Made by a program: the position numbers and the translations under genes | Shown here: positions 18,880 to 28,447 of the stretch, in pieces | Position numbering within the stretch: the first letter of the stretch is position 1 | How the letters are laid out: each line of letters opens with the position of its first letter | Notes under the pieces: generated by a model | Told to the model about the DNA's origin: nothing | The model's input: the letters and a program-made list of their open reading frames with translations, nothing else | The model's database searches: none | From: Rhizobium sp. Q54 | GTDB lineage: Bacteria > Pseudomonadota > Alphaproteobacteria > Rhizobiales > Beijerinckiaceae | DNA: 35,590 nt | NCBI GenBank assembly: GCA_945875875.1 | Contig: CAMCMI010000002.1 | Coordinates: 1 to 35,590 of the forward strand | Reading direction: 5' to 3'

Positions 18880-20335
18880 CGAGGGCGCCAAACGCGGCCA
18901 GCGCCCTGTCCCGGCCCTTTGTATGATCCACGACCGGCGCTGGATACGTTTTTCCCAGCCGCACGCCTGCGTTCGCCAGCACGTTGGCGGGCGCCTCCCA
19001 CGGCTTGTGGATGAATTTTGCGGGTATGTCCGCCAGCTCCGGCACGAAGGCGCGCACGTAATCGCCATCGGGATCGAACCGCTCGCCCTGCAAGATCGGG
19101 TTGAAAATCCGGAAATAGGGCGCAGCGTCCGCGCCGCTGCCCGCCACCCATTGCCAGCTTGCCGGATTGTTGGCCGGGTCCGCGTCGCACAAAGTATCCC
19201 AAAACCATTCTTCGCCGACGCGCCAGTCGATCAGCAGATGCTTGACGAGAAAGGACGCCACCACCATGCGCACGCGATTGTGCATGAAGCCGGTGCGCCA
19301 GAGTTCGCGCATGCCAGCATCCACAATCGGATAGCCGGTGTTCCCGGTTTGCCAGGCGCGCAGAACCTTTGCGTCCGGCTCGCCCCACGGGAAGGCGTCG
19401 AAGCGCGCCTGATAATTGCGGGTTGCAAGATCGGGATTGTGAAACAGCAGGTGGAAGGCAAACTCACGCCAGCCGACTTCCGACAGGAATTTGGCGACCG
19501 GCTTGGCCAGCGCCGGTTTGTCAGCTTCCAGATGGCGCGCGGAATGCCAGATGGTGCGCGGCGAAATGTCACCAAAGCGCAGGAACGGCGACAGCCGCGA
19601 GGTCGAGGGCCTGTCTGGCCGATCGCGCTCGTCGGCGTAATTGGCGAGGCCGTTATGGAAGAAGTCTTGTAAACGGGCGCGCGCGCCAGCCTCGCCCGGG
19701 GTCCACTCAGCACGTAAACCATCGGCCCAATCAGGCTTGGTGGGCAGCAGGTCGAGCGCCTTCAGCGTCGTGCGCTTGGGCGCCGCCTTGGGCCATGGCC
19801 CGCTCGTCAGCGCTTTGGGAGCGGGCAGGGGCGCCGGGATGTCGCCCAGAGCCTGCGACGCGCGCCAGAACGGCGTGAACACCTTCATCGGCCCGCCGAG
19901 CTTGGTGGTGACTTCCCACGGCTCGCGCAGCAAATGGCCGTTGAAGCTGGCGGCCTCGATGTTGGTGGTTGCAAGGTCTTTCTTCACCTGCGCATCGCAG
20001 GCGATCTGCGCGCCGCCATACCGCCGCGTCCAGTAAACCGCGCCCGCGCCAAGGCTTTGCGCGATCTGCGGCAGGTCTGCATGCTCGCCCGCGATGATGT
20101 CCAGCCGGGCGCCTATTTTTTCAAGAGAGGCGCCCAGCGCCGCCAGCGAATGATGCAGCCACCATTTCGAGGCCGCACCCAGACCCCGGCCAGAGGAGCG
20201 CCCCGCATCGTAGACATAAAGGCAGATCACAGGCCGCCCGGAGCGCACGGCTGCGTTCAGAGCCGGCTGATCGGCCAGCCGCAGGTCGTCGCGAAACCAG
20301 ACGAGCGCTGGCGCGTCAGCGGCGGGATTCGGCAT
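18869..20335 (-). CDS. Deoxyribodipyrimidine photo-lyase (cryptochrome/photolyase family)
   Basis: 489 codons; LVWFRDDLRLADQPAL, TGYPIVDAGMRELWRTGFMHNRVRMVVASFLVKHLLIDWRVGEEWFWDTLCDADPANNPASWQW. Confidence 0.95.
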   Translation of the reverse strand: MPNPAADAPALVWFRDDLRLADQPALNAAVRSGRPVICLYVYDAGRSSGRGLGAASKWWLHHSLAALGASLEKIGARLDIIAGEHADLPQIAQSLGAGAVYWTRRYGGAQIACDAQVKKDLATTNIEAASFNGHLLREPWEVTTKLGGPMKVFTPFWRASQALGDIPAPLPAPKALTSGPWPKAAPKRTTLKALDLLPTKPDWADGLRAEWTPGEAGARARLQDFFHNGLANYADERDRPDRPSTSRLSPFLRFGDISPRTIWHSARHLEADKPALAKPVAKFLSEVGWREFAFHLLFHNPDLATRNYQARFDAFPWGEPDAKVLRAWQTGNTGYPIVDAGMRELWRTGFMHNRVRMVVASFLVKHLLIDWRVGEEWFWDTLCDADPANNPASWQWVAGSGADAAPYFRIFNPILQGERFDPDGDYVRAFVPELADIPAKFIHKPWEAPANVLANAGVRLGKTYPAPVVDHTKGRDRALAAFGALVKE

Positions 20336-20446
20336 GCAGGCTCCATGGGACGGGAGGGAATTTGTGAAGCTTATACGCTGGAAATGGAGGGTTGGATGCA
20401 CCTTTTGACTGCGCCCCCACCACGTCATGGCGGCGACGGCCGCCAT

Positions 20447-20504
20447 CCACGACAGGGATTGAACTCACCGCCTGTCGTGGGTTCCGGCCTTCGCCGGAAT
20501 GACG
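20447..20504. repeat. Intergenic hairpin repeats (TTCCGGC-CTTC-GCCGGAA type)
   Basis: CCACGACAGG (20447-20456) / CCTGTCGTGG (20471-20480); adjacent TTCCGGC-CTTC-GCCGGAA (20482-20499). Confidence 0.75.
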
Positions 20505-20566
20505 CGCGCGGGGGCTTTATGCCCGTCCGTGATGCGTCCGGAAGTTGGCGGTCCAGTGAGCGCCCG

Positions 20567-22084
20567 CTATTGCCCGCGTTTGGCGCCTGTGGCGAAGCGA
20601 ACGGCCTCCTCGGCGGCGCGGAACAAAGCTGTCGCCTTGTTCACGCATTCGCGGTGCTCGGAGGCGGGATCGGAATCGTATACGATGCCGGCGCCCGCCT
20701 GCGCGTGCATGAGGCCGTCCTTGACGATGCCGGTGCGCAGCACGATGCAGGTGTCCATTTCACCAGAGGCGCCGAAATAGCCGATGCAACCGGCGTAAAT
20801 CCCGCGCTTGTCGGCCTCCAGCTCGTCGATGATTTCCATCGCCCGCACTTTCGGCGCCCCCGAAACCGTGCCTGCGGGAAAGCCGGCGCATAGCGCGTCG
20901 ATCACGTCGCGGCGCGGATCGAGCTGGCCCTCGACGTTGGAGACGATGTGCATCACGTGGCTGTAGCGCTCAACGAAAAACTGGCCGGTGACTTCCACGC
21001 TGCCGATTTGCGACACGCGGCCAACGTCGTTTCGACCAAGATCAAGCAGCATCAAATGTTCGGCGCGCTCTTTTGGATCGGCCAGAAGTTCTTGCGCCAG
21101 AGCCTCATCTTCGGCGGGCGTCTTGCCGCGCCAGCGCGTTCCCGCGATGGGGCGAATGGTGACTTTGCCCTCGCGCACGCGCACCAGAATTTCTGGGCTT
21201 GAGCACACAATCTGGAAGCCGCCGAAATCGAGGTAGCACAGGAACGGCGCCGGGTTGACGCGGCGAAGTGCGCGAAACAGCGAGAACGCGGGCAATTCAA
21301 ACGGCGCCGTAAAGCGCTGTGAGAGAACGACTTGAAAGATATCGCCCGCCTTGATGTATTCTTTCGCCTGCGCAACCATTTCCAGATAGCGCGCTTCAGG
21401 CGTGTTGGAGACAGGCGCAGCCGCCGTCATCAGCGGATCGACGACTGGCGGCTTGTGGGCCAGCGGGCCCTCCAGCACAGCGACAATCTTGTCGATGCGC
21501 GATTGCGCGGCCTCCCATGCGGCGCGCGCATTCACGCCAGCGGCGGGGCGCACCGGGGTTACGATGTGCAATTCGTCGCGCACGGAATCAAACACCACCA
21601 TCAGCGTCGGGCGGATCATCACCGCGTCGGGCATGCCAATCGGATCGGGCTTTGCGGGCGACAGACGCTCCATCTGACGCACCATGTCATAGCCCAGATA
21701 GCCGAACACGCCCGCAGCCATCGGCGGCAGCTCGTCTTGCGCTTCTATGCGAGATTCGGCGATCAGAGCCCGCAAGGCGTCGAGCGGCTTGCCGGGGCAG
21801 GGCTCGAACGCATCCTGCGCCGTCAACGCCTGCCGGTTGATTTCGCTGTCGCCGCCATGGGCGCGCCAGATCACGTCGGGGTCCATGCCGATCATGGAGT
21901 AGCGGCCGCGCGCTGCGCCGCCTTCCACGGATTCGAGAAGGAAAGTGTTGGCGCCGCCTGCCGCGCTCAATTTCAGATAGGCGGCGACGGGCGTTTCAAG
22001 ATCGGCGATCAGACTGGCGGCTATGAGGCTCGGGCGTCCGGCTTCATAGGCGCGCGCGAAATCCTCATAGGCTATCGGTGTCAT
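20567..22084 (-). CDS. trpE: Anthranilate synthase component I
   Basis: 505 aa; FQVVLSQRF, IAGTRWRGKTPAEDE, FPAGTVSGAPKVRAMEIIDELE, QAGAGIVYDSDPASE. Confidence 0.95.
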   Translation of the reverse strand: MTPIAYEDFARAYEAGRPSLIAASLIADLETPVAAYLKLSAAGGANTFLLESVEGGAARGRYSMIGMDPDVIWRAHGGDSEINRQALTAQDAFEPCPGKPLDALRALIAESRIEAQDELPPMAAGVFGYLGYDMVRQMERLSPAKPDPIGMPDAVMIRPTLMVVFDSVRDELHIVTPVRPAAGVNARAAWEAAQSRIDKIVAVLEGPLAHKPPVVDPLMTAAAPVSNTPEARYLEMVAQAKEYIKAGDIFQVVLSQRFTAPFELPAFSLFRALRRVNPAPFLCYLDFGGFQIVCSSPEILVRVREGKVTIRPIAGTRWRGKTPAEDEALAQELLADPKERAEHLMLLDLGRNDVGRVSQIGSVEVTGQFFVERYSHVMHIVSNVEGQLDPRRDVIDALCAGFPAGTVSGAPKVRAMEIIDELEADKRGIYAGCIGYFGASGEMDTCIVLRTGIVKDGLMHAQAGAGIVYDSDPASEHRECVNKATALFRAAEEAVRFATGAKRGQ

Positions 22085-22098
22085 GAGCCTGTCCGCGC

Positions 22099-24003
22099 CT
22101 AGTTCTGTTGACCGCCGACCGCCATACGTACGGCTGACTCGTTGATCTTGACGCCGAGATCGTCCTGCGCTTTGGCCACGAATTGCGCCAGAATGTCTTC
22201 CGTCAATGCTTCGCGCAGACGCGGCGCCAGCGCCGTCAGCGTTGCGCTTTCGGGGTCATAGGGCGGTACGAGCGAATCCAGAACCTTGAACACGATTCGC
22301 TCGGGGCCGATTGCGGTTGAGGCCGCAGCTCCCGTCGCAATTGTGAACGTGCGCACGACGGCTGCGGGCGGCAACGTCTGCGAGCCAGAGCGCTTCACGT
22401 CGTTGGCGAGCTGCGCGTCCAGCCCGACGCTTTTGGCGACGGCCTCGATGGCCTCGCCGCCCTCGATGCGCTTGACAAGCTCCTGCGCCTTGCGTTGCAG
22501 GGCGCGTTCGGTTTCGTCCTGCAACCATGCGGCGGCGACGCGTTCGCGAACCTCGATGAGCGCGGGATCGCGCGCAGGCTCGATGCCTGCGACCTCGAAC
22601 CATGTGTAGCCGTTGTCGCGCGTGGTCAGAAGGTCGTTGTCGACGCCGATGTCGGAGGCGAAAACCGCGCGCAACAGCTCTGCGCCCTCAACCAGTCCGG
22701 CGACTTCGGCGCCATCTGGGTTGCGACCGTTCTGGTCAACAGCCTCGATCACGCGCGCCGTCAATTTGGCCGCTTCAGCCGCCTCCGCAAGCGACTTTCC
22801 GGACGTGCGCTGATTTTCGATCACGTCGCGGATCTTCTGTATCTCGTCGCGCGAACGGCGCTCCGCCAGCTCGCGCTTGACGACTTGCGCGACCTCTTCA
22901 AACGGCTTCACCGATTGCGGATCAACCTTCGAGACGCGCAGCAACACGAAGCCGAATGCGCCTTTTACCGGCTCGCTCACGGCGCCTTCCGCCAAAGCAA
23001 ACGCGGCCTGCCCGATGTTGGGGTCGGCGAATTCGCCCCAGGTGAGGGCGCCAAGACCAATATCCTTGTCGGCGAGGCCGCGCTTTTGCGCCAGCGCGTC
23101 GAAGGTCTCGCCGTCGGCCAAAGATTTGCGCGCAGCGGCGGCCGCTGCCTCGTCAGGATAGATGATCTGCTGAACGCTGCGGCGCTCGGGCGCCGTGAAG
23201 CGCTGGCCTTTGACCTGCTCGTAAAGCTGGCGGACGTCGGCGTCGGTCACGCGGGCGGGATCGGCGACGCTGGAGGGCGCGACGCTCAGCACAATGATTT
23301 TGCGATATTCCGGCGTGCGGAAGCTTGCCTTGCGCTCTTCATAAAAAGTCTTCAGCGCGTCTTCGCCCGGCGGCGGGATCTCGCCGGCGGCGGAAGCGGG
23401 CAGGGTGAAGAACTCTACGCTGCGGGTTTCCGAATCGTACTGGTGTACGGCTTCAAGCATCGCCAGCGGGAGCGGCGCATCGCCAGCGATCGACAGCGCC
23501 AGTTCGCGGCGCAGATAGACCTGCCGCTGCTCCTGTACGAAGCGGCCCTCGCTCGAATATCCGGCCTCGCGCAGGGCGTCATTGAAGCGCTGACGCTCGA
23601 ACTTGCCGGTGGGGCCGATGAAGGTCGGATCATTGACGATGGCTTGCGCAATGTCGCGCTCGGCCATGGCGAGCCCCAGCGCGCGGGCGCGCTGATCGAG
23701 GGCGGCTTCAGAAATCAGGCGCGAGAGCACCATTTTGTCGAGACCGGCGGCACGCGCCTGGTCGTTGGTGATGGCGCGGCGCGATTCCCGTTGCCAGTTC
23801 TGCAATTGGGTTTGGTAGGCGCTGCGATAGGCCTCTGTCGATATCTCAACGTCGCCGACCTTCGCCGCCGAACTGACGCCGATGCCACGGAAAATATCGC
23901 CAATACCCCAGACGGCGAAGCTCAGGATCAGAAACCCGAACAGAATTCCGAAGACCACCTTGCCGACAAGGCTCTTCGACGCCCGGCGTATGCCTTCAAG
24001 CAT
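22099..24003 (-). CDS. Membrane-anchored periplasmic folding chaperone/PPIase, PpiD/SurA-N type
   Basis: MLEGIRRASKSLVGKVVFGILFGFLILSFAVWGIGDIFRG N-terminal anchor, parvulin-like ERRSVQQIIYPDE segment; ATG at 24003; 14 bp from trpE. Confidence 0.9.
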   Translation of the reverse strand: MLEGIRRASKSLVGKVVFGILFGFLILSFAVWGIGDIFRGIGVSSAAKVGDVEISTEAYRSAYQTQLQNWQRESRRAITNDQARAAGLDKMVLSRLISEAALDQRARALGLAMAERDIAQAIVNDPTFIGPTGKFERQRFNDALREAGYSSEGRFVQEQRQVYLRRELALSIAGDAPLPLAMLEAVHQYDSETRSVEFFTLPASAAGEIPPPGEDALKTFYEERKASFRTPEYRKIIVLSVAPSSVADPARVTDADVRQLYEQVKGQRFTAPERRSVQQIIYPDEAAAAAARKSLADGETFDALAQKRGLADKDIGLGALTWGEFADPNIGQAAFALAEGAVSEPVKGAFGFVLLRVSKVDPQSVKPFEEVAQVVKRELAERRSRDEIQKIRDVIENQRTSGKSLAEAAEAAKLTARVIEAVDQNGRNPDGAEVAGLVEGAELLRAVFASDIGVDNDLLTTRDNGYTWFEVAGIEPARDPALIEVRERVAAAWLQDETERALQRKAQELVKRIEGGEAIEAVAKSVGLDAQLANDVKRSGSQTLPPAAVVRTFTIATGAAASTAIGPERIVFKVLDSLVPPYDPESATLTALAPRLREALTEDILAQFVAKAQDDLGVKINESAVRMAVGGQQN

Positions 24004-24141
24004 GTTTGTCTCGTCCGATTCCAAAAGACGGGCGGAAAGCCCCGCCCCAAACAGGTTTGGTTTTCCATAGCCTTTGCGCGGCGCTTTGCATAGCGCGCGC
24101 TCTCTGATAACCGGCGTTGGCGTACACCAGCGGGAGCGAAA

Positions 24142-24897
24142 ATGGCCAACAAACCTCACCCAATAGTCGCGGGAAACTGGAAGATGAACGGGCTGAGCGC
24201 CTCGCTGGCGCAAATCGAGGCGATGGCGCAGGGCTATGATGCCCCGCTTAAGTCTAGCGTTGAATTGCTGATTTGCCCGCCCGCGACGCTTGTCGGAGCC
24301 GCAATCGCGACGGCCGCCGGGCGCCTTTCCATCGGCGGGCAGGATTGCCACCAGAAAGCCTCTGGCGCCCATACCGGCGACGTGTCCGCCTCTATGCTGG
24401 CCGATCTTGGCGCGACTTCCGTGATCGTGGGCCATTCCGAGCGCCGGACGGATCATGCTGAGTCGAGCGCGCTCGTGAAGGCGAAGGCGGAAGCCGCGCT
24501 GGCGGCTGGCTTGATCGCGATTCTCTGCGTCGGCGAGACGGACGCCGAGCGCAAGGCCGGGCGCACTCTGGACGTGGTGGGCGCGCAGATCGCAGGCTCG
24601 TTGCCTGCTGGCGCGACCGCCGCCAATCTCGTGCTGGCCTATGAGCCGGTATGGGCGATTGGCACCGGGCTGACGCCGACGGCAGCGGACGTTGCGGACG
24701 TTCACGCGTTCATCCGCGCCGAACTTGCGCGTGCGCTCGGCGCCGACGGGGCGGGCGTGCGTATTCTCTACGGCGGCTCGGTGAAGCCCTCAAACGCGGT
24801 CGAGCTGATGGGCGTGGCCAATGTCGACGGCGCGCTTGTGGGCGGGGCGAGCCTGACCGCGAAGGACTTTCTGGGGATCGCAGCCGCCTATCGCTAG
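24142..24897 (+). CDS. tpiA: Triosephosphate isomerase
   Basis: 251 aa; [36 protein letters not shown]. Confidence 0.97.
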   Translation: MANKPHPIVAGNWKMNGLSASLAQIEAMAQGYDAPLKSSVELLICPPATLVGAAIATAAGRLSIGGQDCHQKASGAHTGDVSASMLADLGATSVIVGHSERRTDHAESSALVKAKAEAALAAGLIAILCVGETDAERKAGRTLDVVGAQIAGSLPAGATAANLVLAYEPVWAIGTGLTPTAADVADVHAFIRAELARALGADGAGVRILYGGSVKPSNAVELMGVANVDGALVGGASLTAKDFLGIAAAYR

Positions 24898-25385
24898 AGC
24901 CGCGATTCGATGAGATCGAGCGCGCTCTCCAGCGCCGCGCGGCGCACGTTCGCGCGGCCCATATCGCCATAACGCATCTCAACCGGCATGGTTGGCGCGC
25001 CCGCTCGCGCGCTGGCAAAATGCACCAGCCCCACAGGTTTTTCCGCGCTTCCGCCGCCCGGCCCCGCAACGCCAGTAATCGCGATGGCGATGTCGGCTTG
25101 AGAATGCGCCAGCGCGCCCTCCGCCATTGCGCAGGCTGTTTGCGCGCTCACGGCGCCGTGGGTTTCAATTAACTCGGCGGGCACACCCAGCATGTCTTGC
25201 TTGGCTGCGTTGGAATAGACCACAAAGCCGCGATCAAACGTCGCCGATGAGCCGGGGATTTCGGTGAACAGCGCCGCGACAAGCCCGCCCGTGCAGGATT
25301 CGGCAGTTGCTATTTTCAGGTTTTGCGCGCGCGCACGCTGCAAAATGCTTGCTGCGCGGGCGATGATTTCTGGTTCAAAGATCAT
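24894..25385 (-). CDS. Nicotinamide-nucleotide amidohydrolase (PncC/CinA C-terminal family)
   Basis: Standalone CinA-C domain: [44 protein letters not shown]; overlaps the tpiA 3' end by 4 bp. Confidence 0.92.
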   Translation of the reverse strand: MIFEPEIIARAASILQRARAQNLKIATAESCTGGLVAALFTEIPGSSATFDRGFVVYSNAAKQDMLGVPAELIETHGAVSAQTACAMAEGALAHSQADIAIAITGVAGPGGGSAEKPVGLVHFASARAGAPTMPVEMRYGDMGRANVRRAALESALDLIESRL

Positions 25386-25431
25386 GCGGGTCTCTGGGCG
25401 AGAGGGGCAGCGCCATGATGGCGCTTCCCGT

Positions 25432-26685
25432 TCAATTGTCGATGATCTTGTCGCGCGCATAGAGCGCCGGGAACAGCTTCACCCACAGGCCCGCCAGTAC
25501 GATGGTCACGATGCCGCCGATGACGATGGCGTTCGCGGCGCCAAACAAGGCTGCGCTGGCGCCGGCGCGGAACTCGCCAAGGTCCGCCGAGCCCGAGATA
25601 AAGATCGAGTTCACGGCGGCCACGCGACCGCGCATCTCATCGGGGGCCTCCGCCTGCACCATCGTGTGGCGTATCACGACGCTCACAGAGTCCGCCGCGC
25701 CGACGACAAGCAGGGCCAGCATCGACAGCCATATCAGCGACGAAAACCCGAAGACGACGATGGCGAGCCCATAAATTCCAACGGCGATCAGCATCTTGCG
25801 ACCGGCGCCCGAGGTAATGGGGTAATAGGCGATCGCCGCGCTCATGACGATGGAGCCGATAGCAGGGCAGGATCGCAGCAGGCCAAGCCCCAACGGTCCC
25901 GTCTCCAGCACGTCCTTTGCGATGATGGGGAGCAAGGCGGTGACGCCGCCAAAAAGTACGGCCACCAGATCAAGGGCCACAGCGCCAAACATCACCGGAC
26001 GCGACCACATGAAGGTGAGGCCAACGGAGACGGTCGCCCAGCTGATCGGGCCGCGTCCCGTACCGGGAGGATCAAGCGGCGTGCGGATCATGCACACCAT
26101 CAGTGAGGCCAAAGCAAAGCAGCCTGTGGCCGTGAAGAAGACGACATTTGGGCCGCCGATATAGAGCAGGCCGCCAATCGCGGGGCCAGCAACCGTGGCG
26201 ACCTGCCAGAACGAGGAATACCAAGTCACGGCGTTGGCGAAATGGGTGCGCGGCACAAGGCTTGGCGTGATCGCCTGCGAGGCCGGATTGCCGAATGCGC
26301 GGCCGATGCCGATCATGACGACGGAGACATAGATCAGCCAGAGCGGCGCAGACCCGGACAACACGGCAAACGCCAGTGCGCCCATACCCAGCGTGCAAAG
26401 CCCAAACGATAACGCCACCACGTTGCGACGGTTGTAAGTGTCGGCGACATGGCCAGTGAGAAGGGCGAAGGCGATGGAAGGCAGGAAAGCGGCAAGGCCC
26501 GCAAGGCCAAGCGCCAGCGCACTGCCAGTGGTGTCGTACAGATACCAGCCGACGCCGACGTTTTTCATCTGTAACGCGACGCCGCTCAGAAAACGATAGC
26601 CGATCCAGAACCTGAAATCTCTGAAAGCAAAAGCGGCATAGGGGCCCTGAGCTTTTGAAGCCGTTTCATCCGCAACGCTCGCCAT
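25432..26685 (-). CDS. MFS transporter (EntS/MFS_3-like)
   Basis: 417 aa, multiple hydrophobic helices, [16 protein letters not shown] loop 2-3 motif. Confidence 0.88.
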   Translation of the reverse strand: MASVADETASKAQGPYAAFAFRDFRFWIGYRFLSGVALQMKNVGVGWYLYDTTGSALALGLAGLAAFLPSIAFALLTGHVADTYNRRNVVALSFGLCTLGMGALAFAVLSGSAPLWLIYVSVVMIGIGRAFGNPASQAITPSLVPRTHFANAVTWYSSFWQVATVAGPAIGGLLYIGGPNVVFFTATGCFALASLMVCMIRTPLDPPGTGRGPISWATVSVGLTFMWSRPVMFGAVALDLVAVLFGGVTALLPIIAKDVLETGPLGLGLLRSCPAIGSIVMSAAIAYYPITSGAGRKMLIAVGIYGLAIVVFGFSSLIWLSMLALLVVGAADSVSVVIRHTMVQAEAPDEMRGRVAAVNSIFISGSADLGEFRAGASAALFGAANAIVIGGIVTIVLAGLWVKLFPALYARDKIIDN

Positions 26686-26940
26686 GCTTCCCCCAAGCTC
26701 AATTAGTGCGGGCTTTGCGCCTCGCGTTTATCCGTCGCCCGGCTATAGGCCCGTATGCTTCAGTTTCAAACTATTTTCATCGCGCACATTTAAAGAGCGG
26801 CAAGCTTTGGCGCAAAATAACTCTTGGTTGGAACTGCTTGATGCAAAGGCGCGTGATTTTAAGCGAAGATCGCATGCACAATTCCGATAGCCTCGTCACG
26901 GATCAAGTGTTCTACTAGGAATGTAACAGGAGTGACGCTG

Positions 26941-27144
26941 ATGCATTCGTTAGTTGACCGATTGCGTGCTCTGGATTTGATGACTACGCCGCTTGAAGGC
27001 GATGACTGGTGCATTGAAGTAGACCGTGCGCTGCAAGAGGCAGCTTCCGAAATTGAACGTCTCGAAACCGCGCTCAGGTTGAGCCTGAATCATGCGGGAT
27101 CTATGATGTTCAACGTGCATCCGCAATCGGACCAGCACCAATAG
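26941..27144 (+). CDS. Small hypothetical protein
   Basis: 67 aa, ATG 8 nt after AGGAG (26928-26932); amphipathic EVDRALQEAASEIERLETALRL. Confidence 0.5.
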   Translation: MHSLVDRLRALDLMTTPLEGDDWCIEVDRALQEAASEIERLETALRLSLNHAGSMMFNVHPQSDQHQ

Positions 27145-27184
27145 GAAGTTTCGGCTTTTGACTTCTCTGCGAGCACAATAAAGC

Positions 27185-27267
27185 CCCTCATCCTACGCGC
27201 TCTGCGCGCCACCTTCTCCCGCAGGCGGGAGAAGGTGGCGTTTGCGTAAGCAAAGGTCGGATGAGGG
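27185..27267. repeat. Compound palindromic intergenic element C
   Basis: CCCTCATCCTACGCGCTCTGCGCGCCACCTTCTCCCGC-AGGC-GGGAGAAGGTGGCGTTTGCGTAAGCAAAGGTCGGATGAGGG. Confidence 0.9.
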
Positions 27268-27276
27268 ATGCTTTTC

Positions 27277-28332
27277 TTACTGCCCCAGCGCCTCTTTGAC
27301 CGCATCGATGACAGCTTTCGGCGCGGCGGCGGATGTTTTGAGGAGCTGGTCGACCTCAGCTCCCGTCACCAGATTGATTTCTACCCGGCGACGTTCTGCG
27401 TCGATGAGGAATTCTTTATCGACGAGGGTAGCATCAAACGCATCGCGCAGCGCTTTTACGCGGTCTGCTGGCACGTCCGGGGGCGCGAGGAAGGGGCGAC
27501 CGAGAATTTCACGCGCGAGAATGAAATCAAGCGCAGCCTTTTTGGTCGGCTCCGTCACCAGATCACGAATCAGGCGCACCTGCGGAATCTCCGGATGCAC
27601 GCGATCTCCCGTGTGGAAGAGCATGTGGATCTTGTTGTCGGTGATCCAGTGCATGTGGCTGGAACGCAGCGCGCTCCACGACCAATAGGCGATACCCTCC
27701 AGCTCGCCGCCTTCAACCGCCATCGCCGCTGAACCAGTGTTCTTGTAGCCCTTGACGATCTTGAACTTGGTTCCGGCGAGGAAGTTCAGCGCCACCGGGA
27801 TCAGCTCGGAATCAGCGCCGGCGCCTGTGCCCGGCACAAGAAGTTCCATCTTTTGCAGGTCCTCGAAGGTCTTCACCTTCACGCGGGGCTCGTTCCATGC
27901 AAGCGCGACCGTGCTCTCACGGTTCATGCTGCCAATCCAGTTGAACTTCAGGAAGTCGAGGCCCAGCTCGTTGCGACCCAGAATCGGGTCGAACGCAAGC
28001 CCGCGTCCCACTGTACCGATCACGCTGCCGTCTTTTGGAGCGACGGTGTAAAGATATCGGGAAGCGGTCAACCCGCCGGCACCGACCATGTTCTTGGGCA
28101 CAAAGGTCGGATTGCCGGGGATGAAGCGGCCCATATGGGCGATTAGAAGGCGGCCATACAAATCGTAGGCGGAATTGTTAGCGGTGTAGATGATGAGGTC
28201 GATCTGGCGACCTTTGTAGAATTGTTCGACGGACTGGGTCGTCTGGGCGTTGGCGGGCAAGGCAAAAGCGCCCAGCGCAATGGTTGCAGCCGCGATTGCA
28301 CTGCGAGCAGCCTTGTATCCTGTAGTTTTCAT
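27277..28332 (-). CDS. Bug/TctC-type extracytoplasmic solute-binding protein
   Basis: MKTTGYKAARSAIAAATIALGAFALPANAQ signal; YGRLLIAHMGRFIPGNPTFVPKNMVGAGGLTASRYLY. Confidence 0.85.
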   Translation of the reverse strand: MKTTGYKAARSAIAAATIALGAFALPANAQTTQSVEQFYKGRQIDLIIYTANNSAYDLYGRLLIAHMGRFIPGNPTFVPKNMVGAGGLTASRYLYTVAPKDGSVIGTVGRGLAFDPILGRNELGLDFLKFNWIGSMNRESTVALAWNEPRVKVKTFEDLQKMELLVPGTGAGADSELIPVALNFLAGTKFKIVKGYKNTGSAAMAVEGGELEGIAYWSWSALRSSHMHWITDNKIHMLFHTGDRVHPEIPQVRLIRDLVTEPTKKAALDFILAREILGRPFLAPPDVPADRVKALRDAFDATLVDKEFLIDAERRRVEINLVTGAEVDQLLKTSAAAPKAVIDAVKEALGQ

Positions 28333-28447
28333 CTCTTGATCCTCCCCTGAGATTCGCACTTTACCGACGTTTAGCCGATTGGTCTGGACTTTGCCCAAAG
28401 GTGCGAACAAGCGCAAGGCTATAAGAAACGTTGCCCGCATTGCTACT

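Noticed and set aside
22495-24093. 532 aa plus-strand ORF opposite the PpiD-like gene
   Set aside because: Shadow ORF of a GC-rich gene; the opposite strand has clear PpiD/SurA features.
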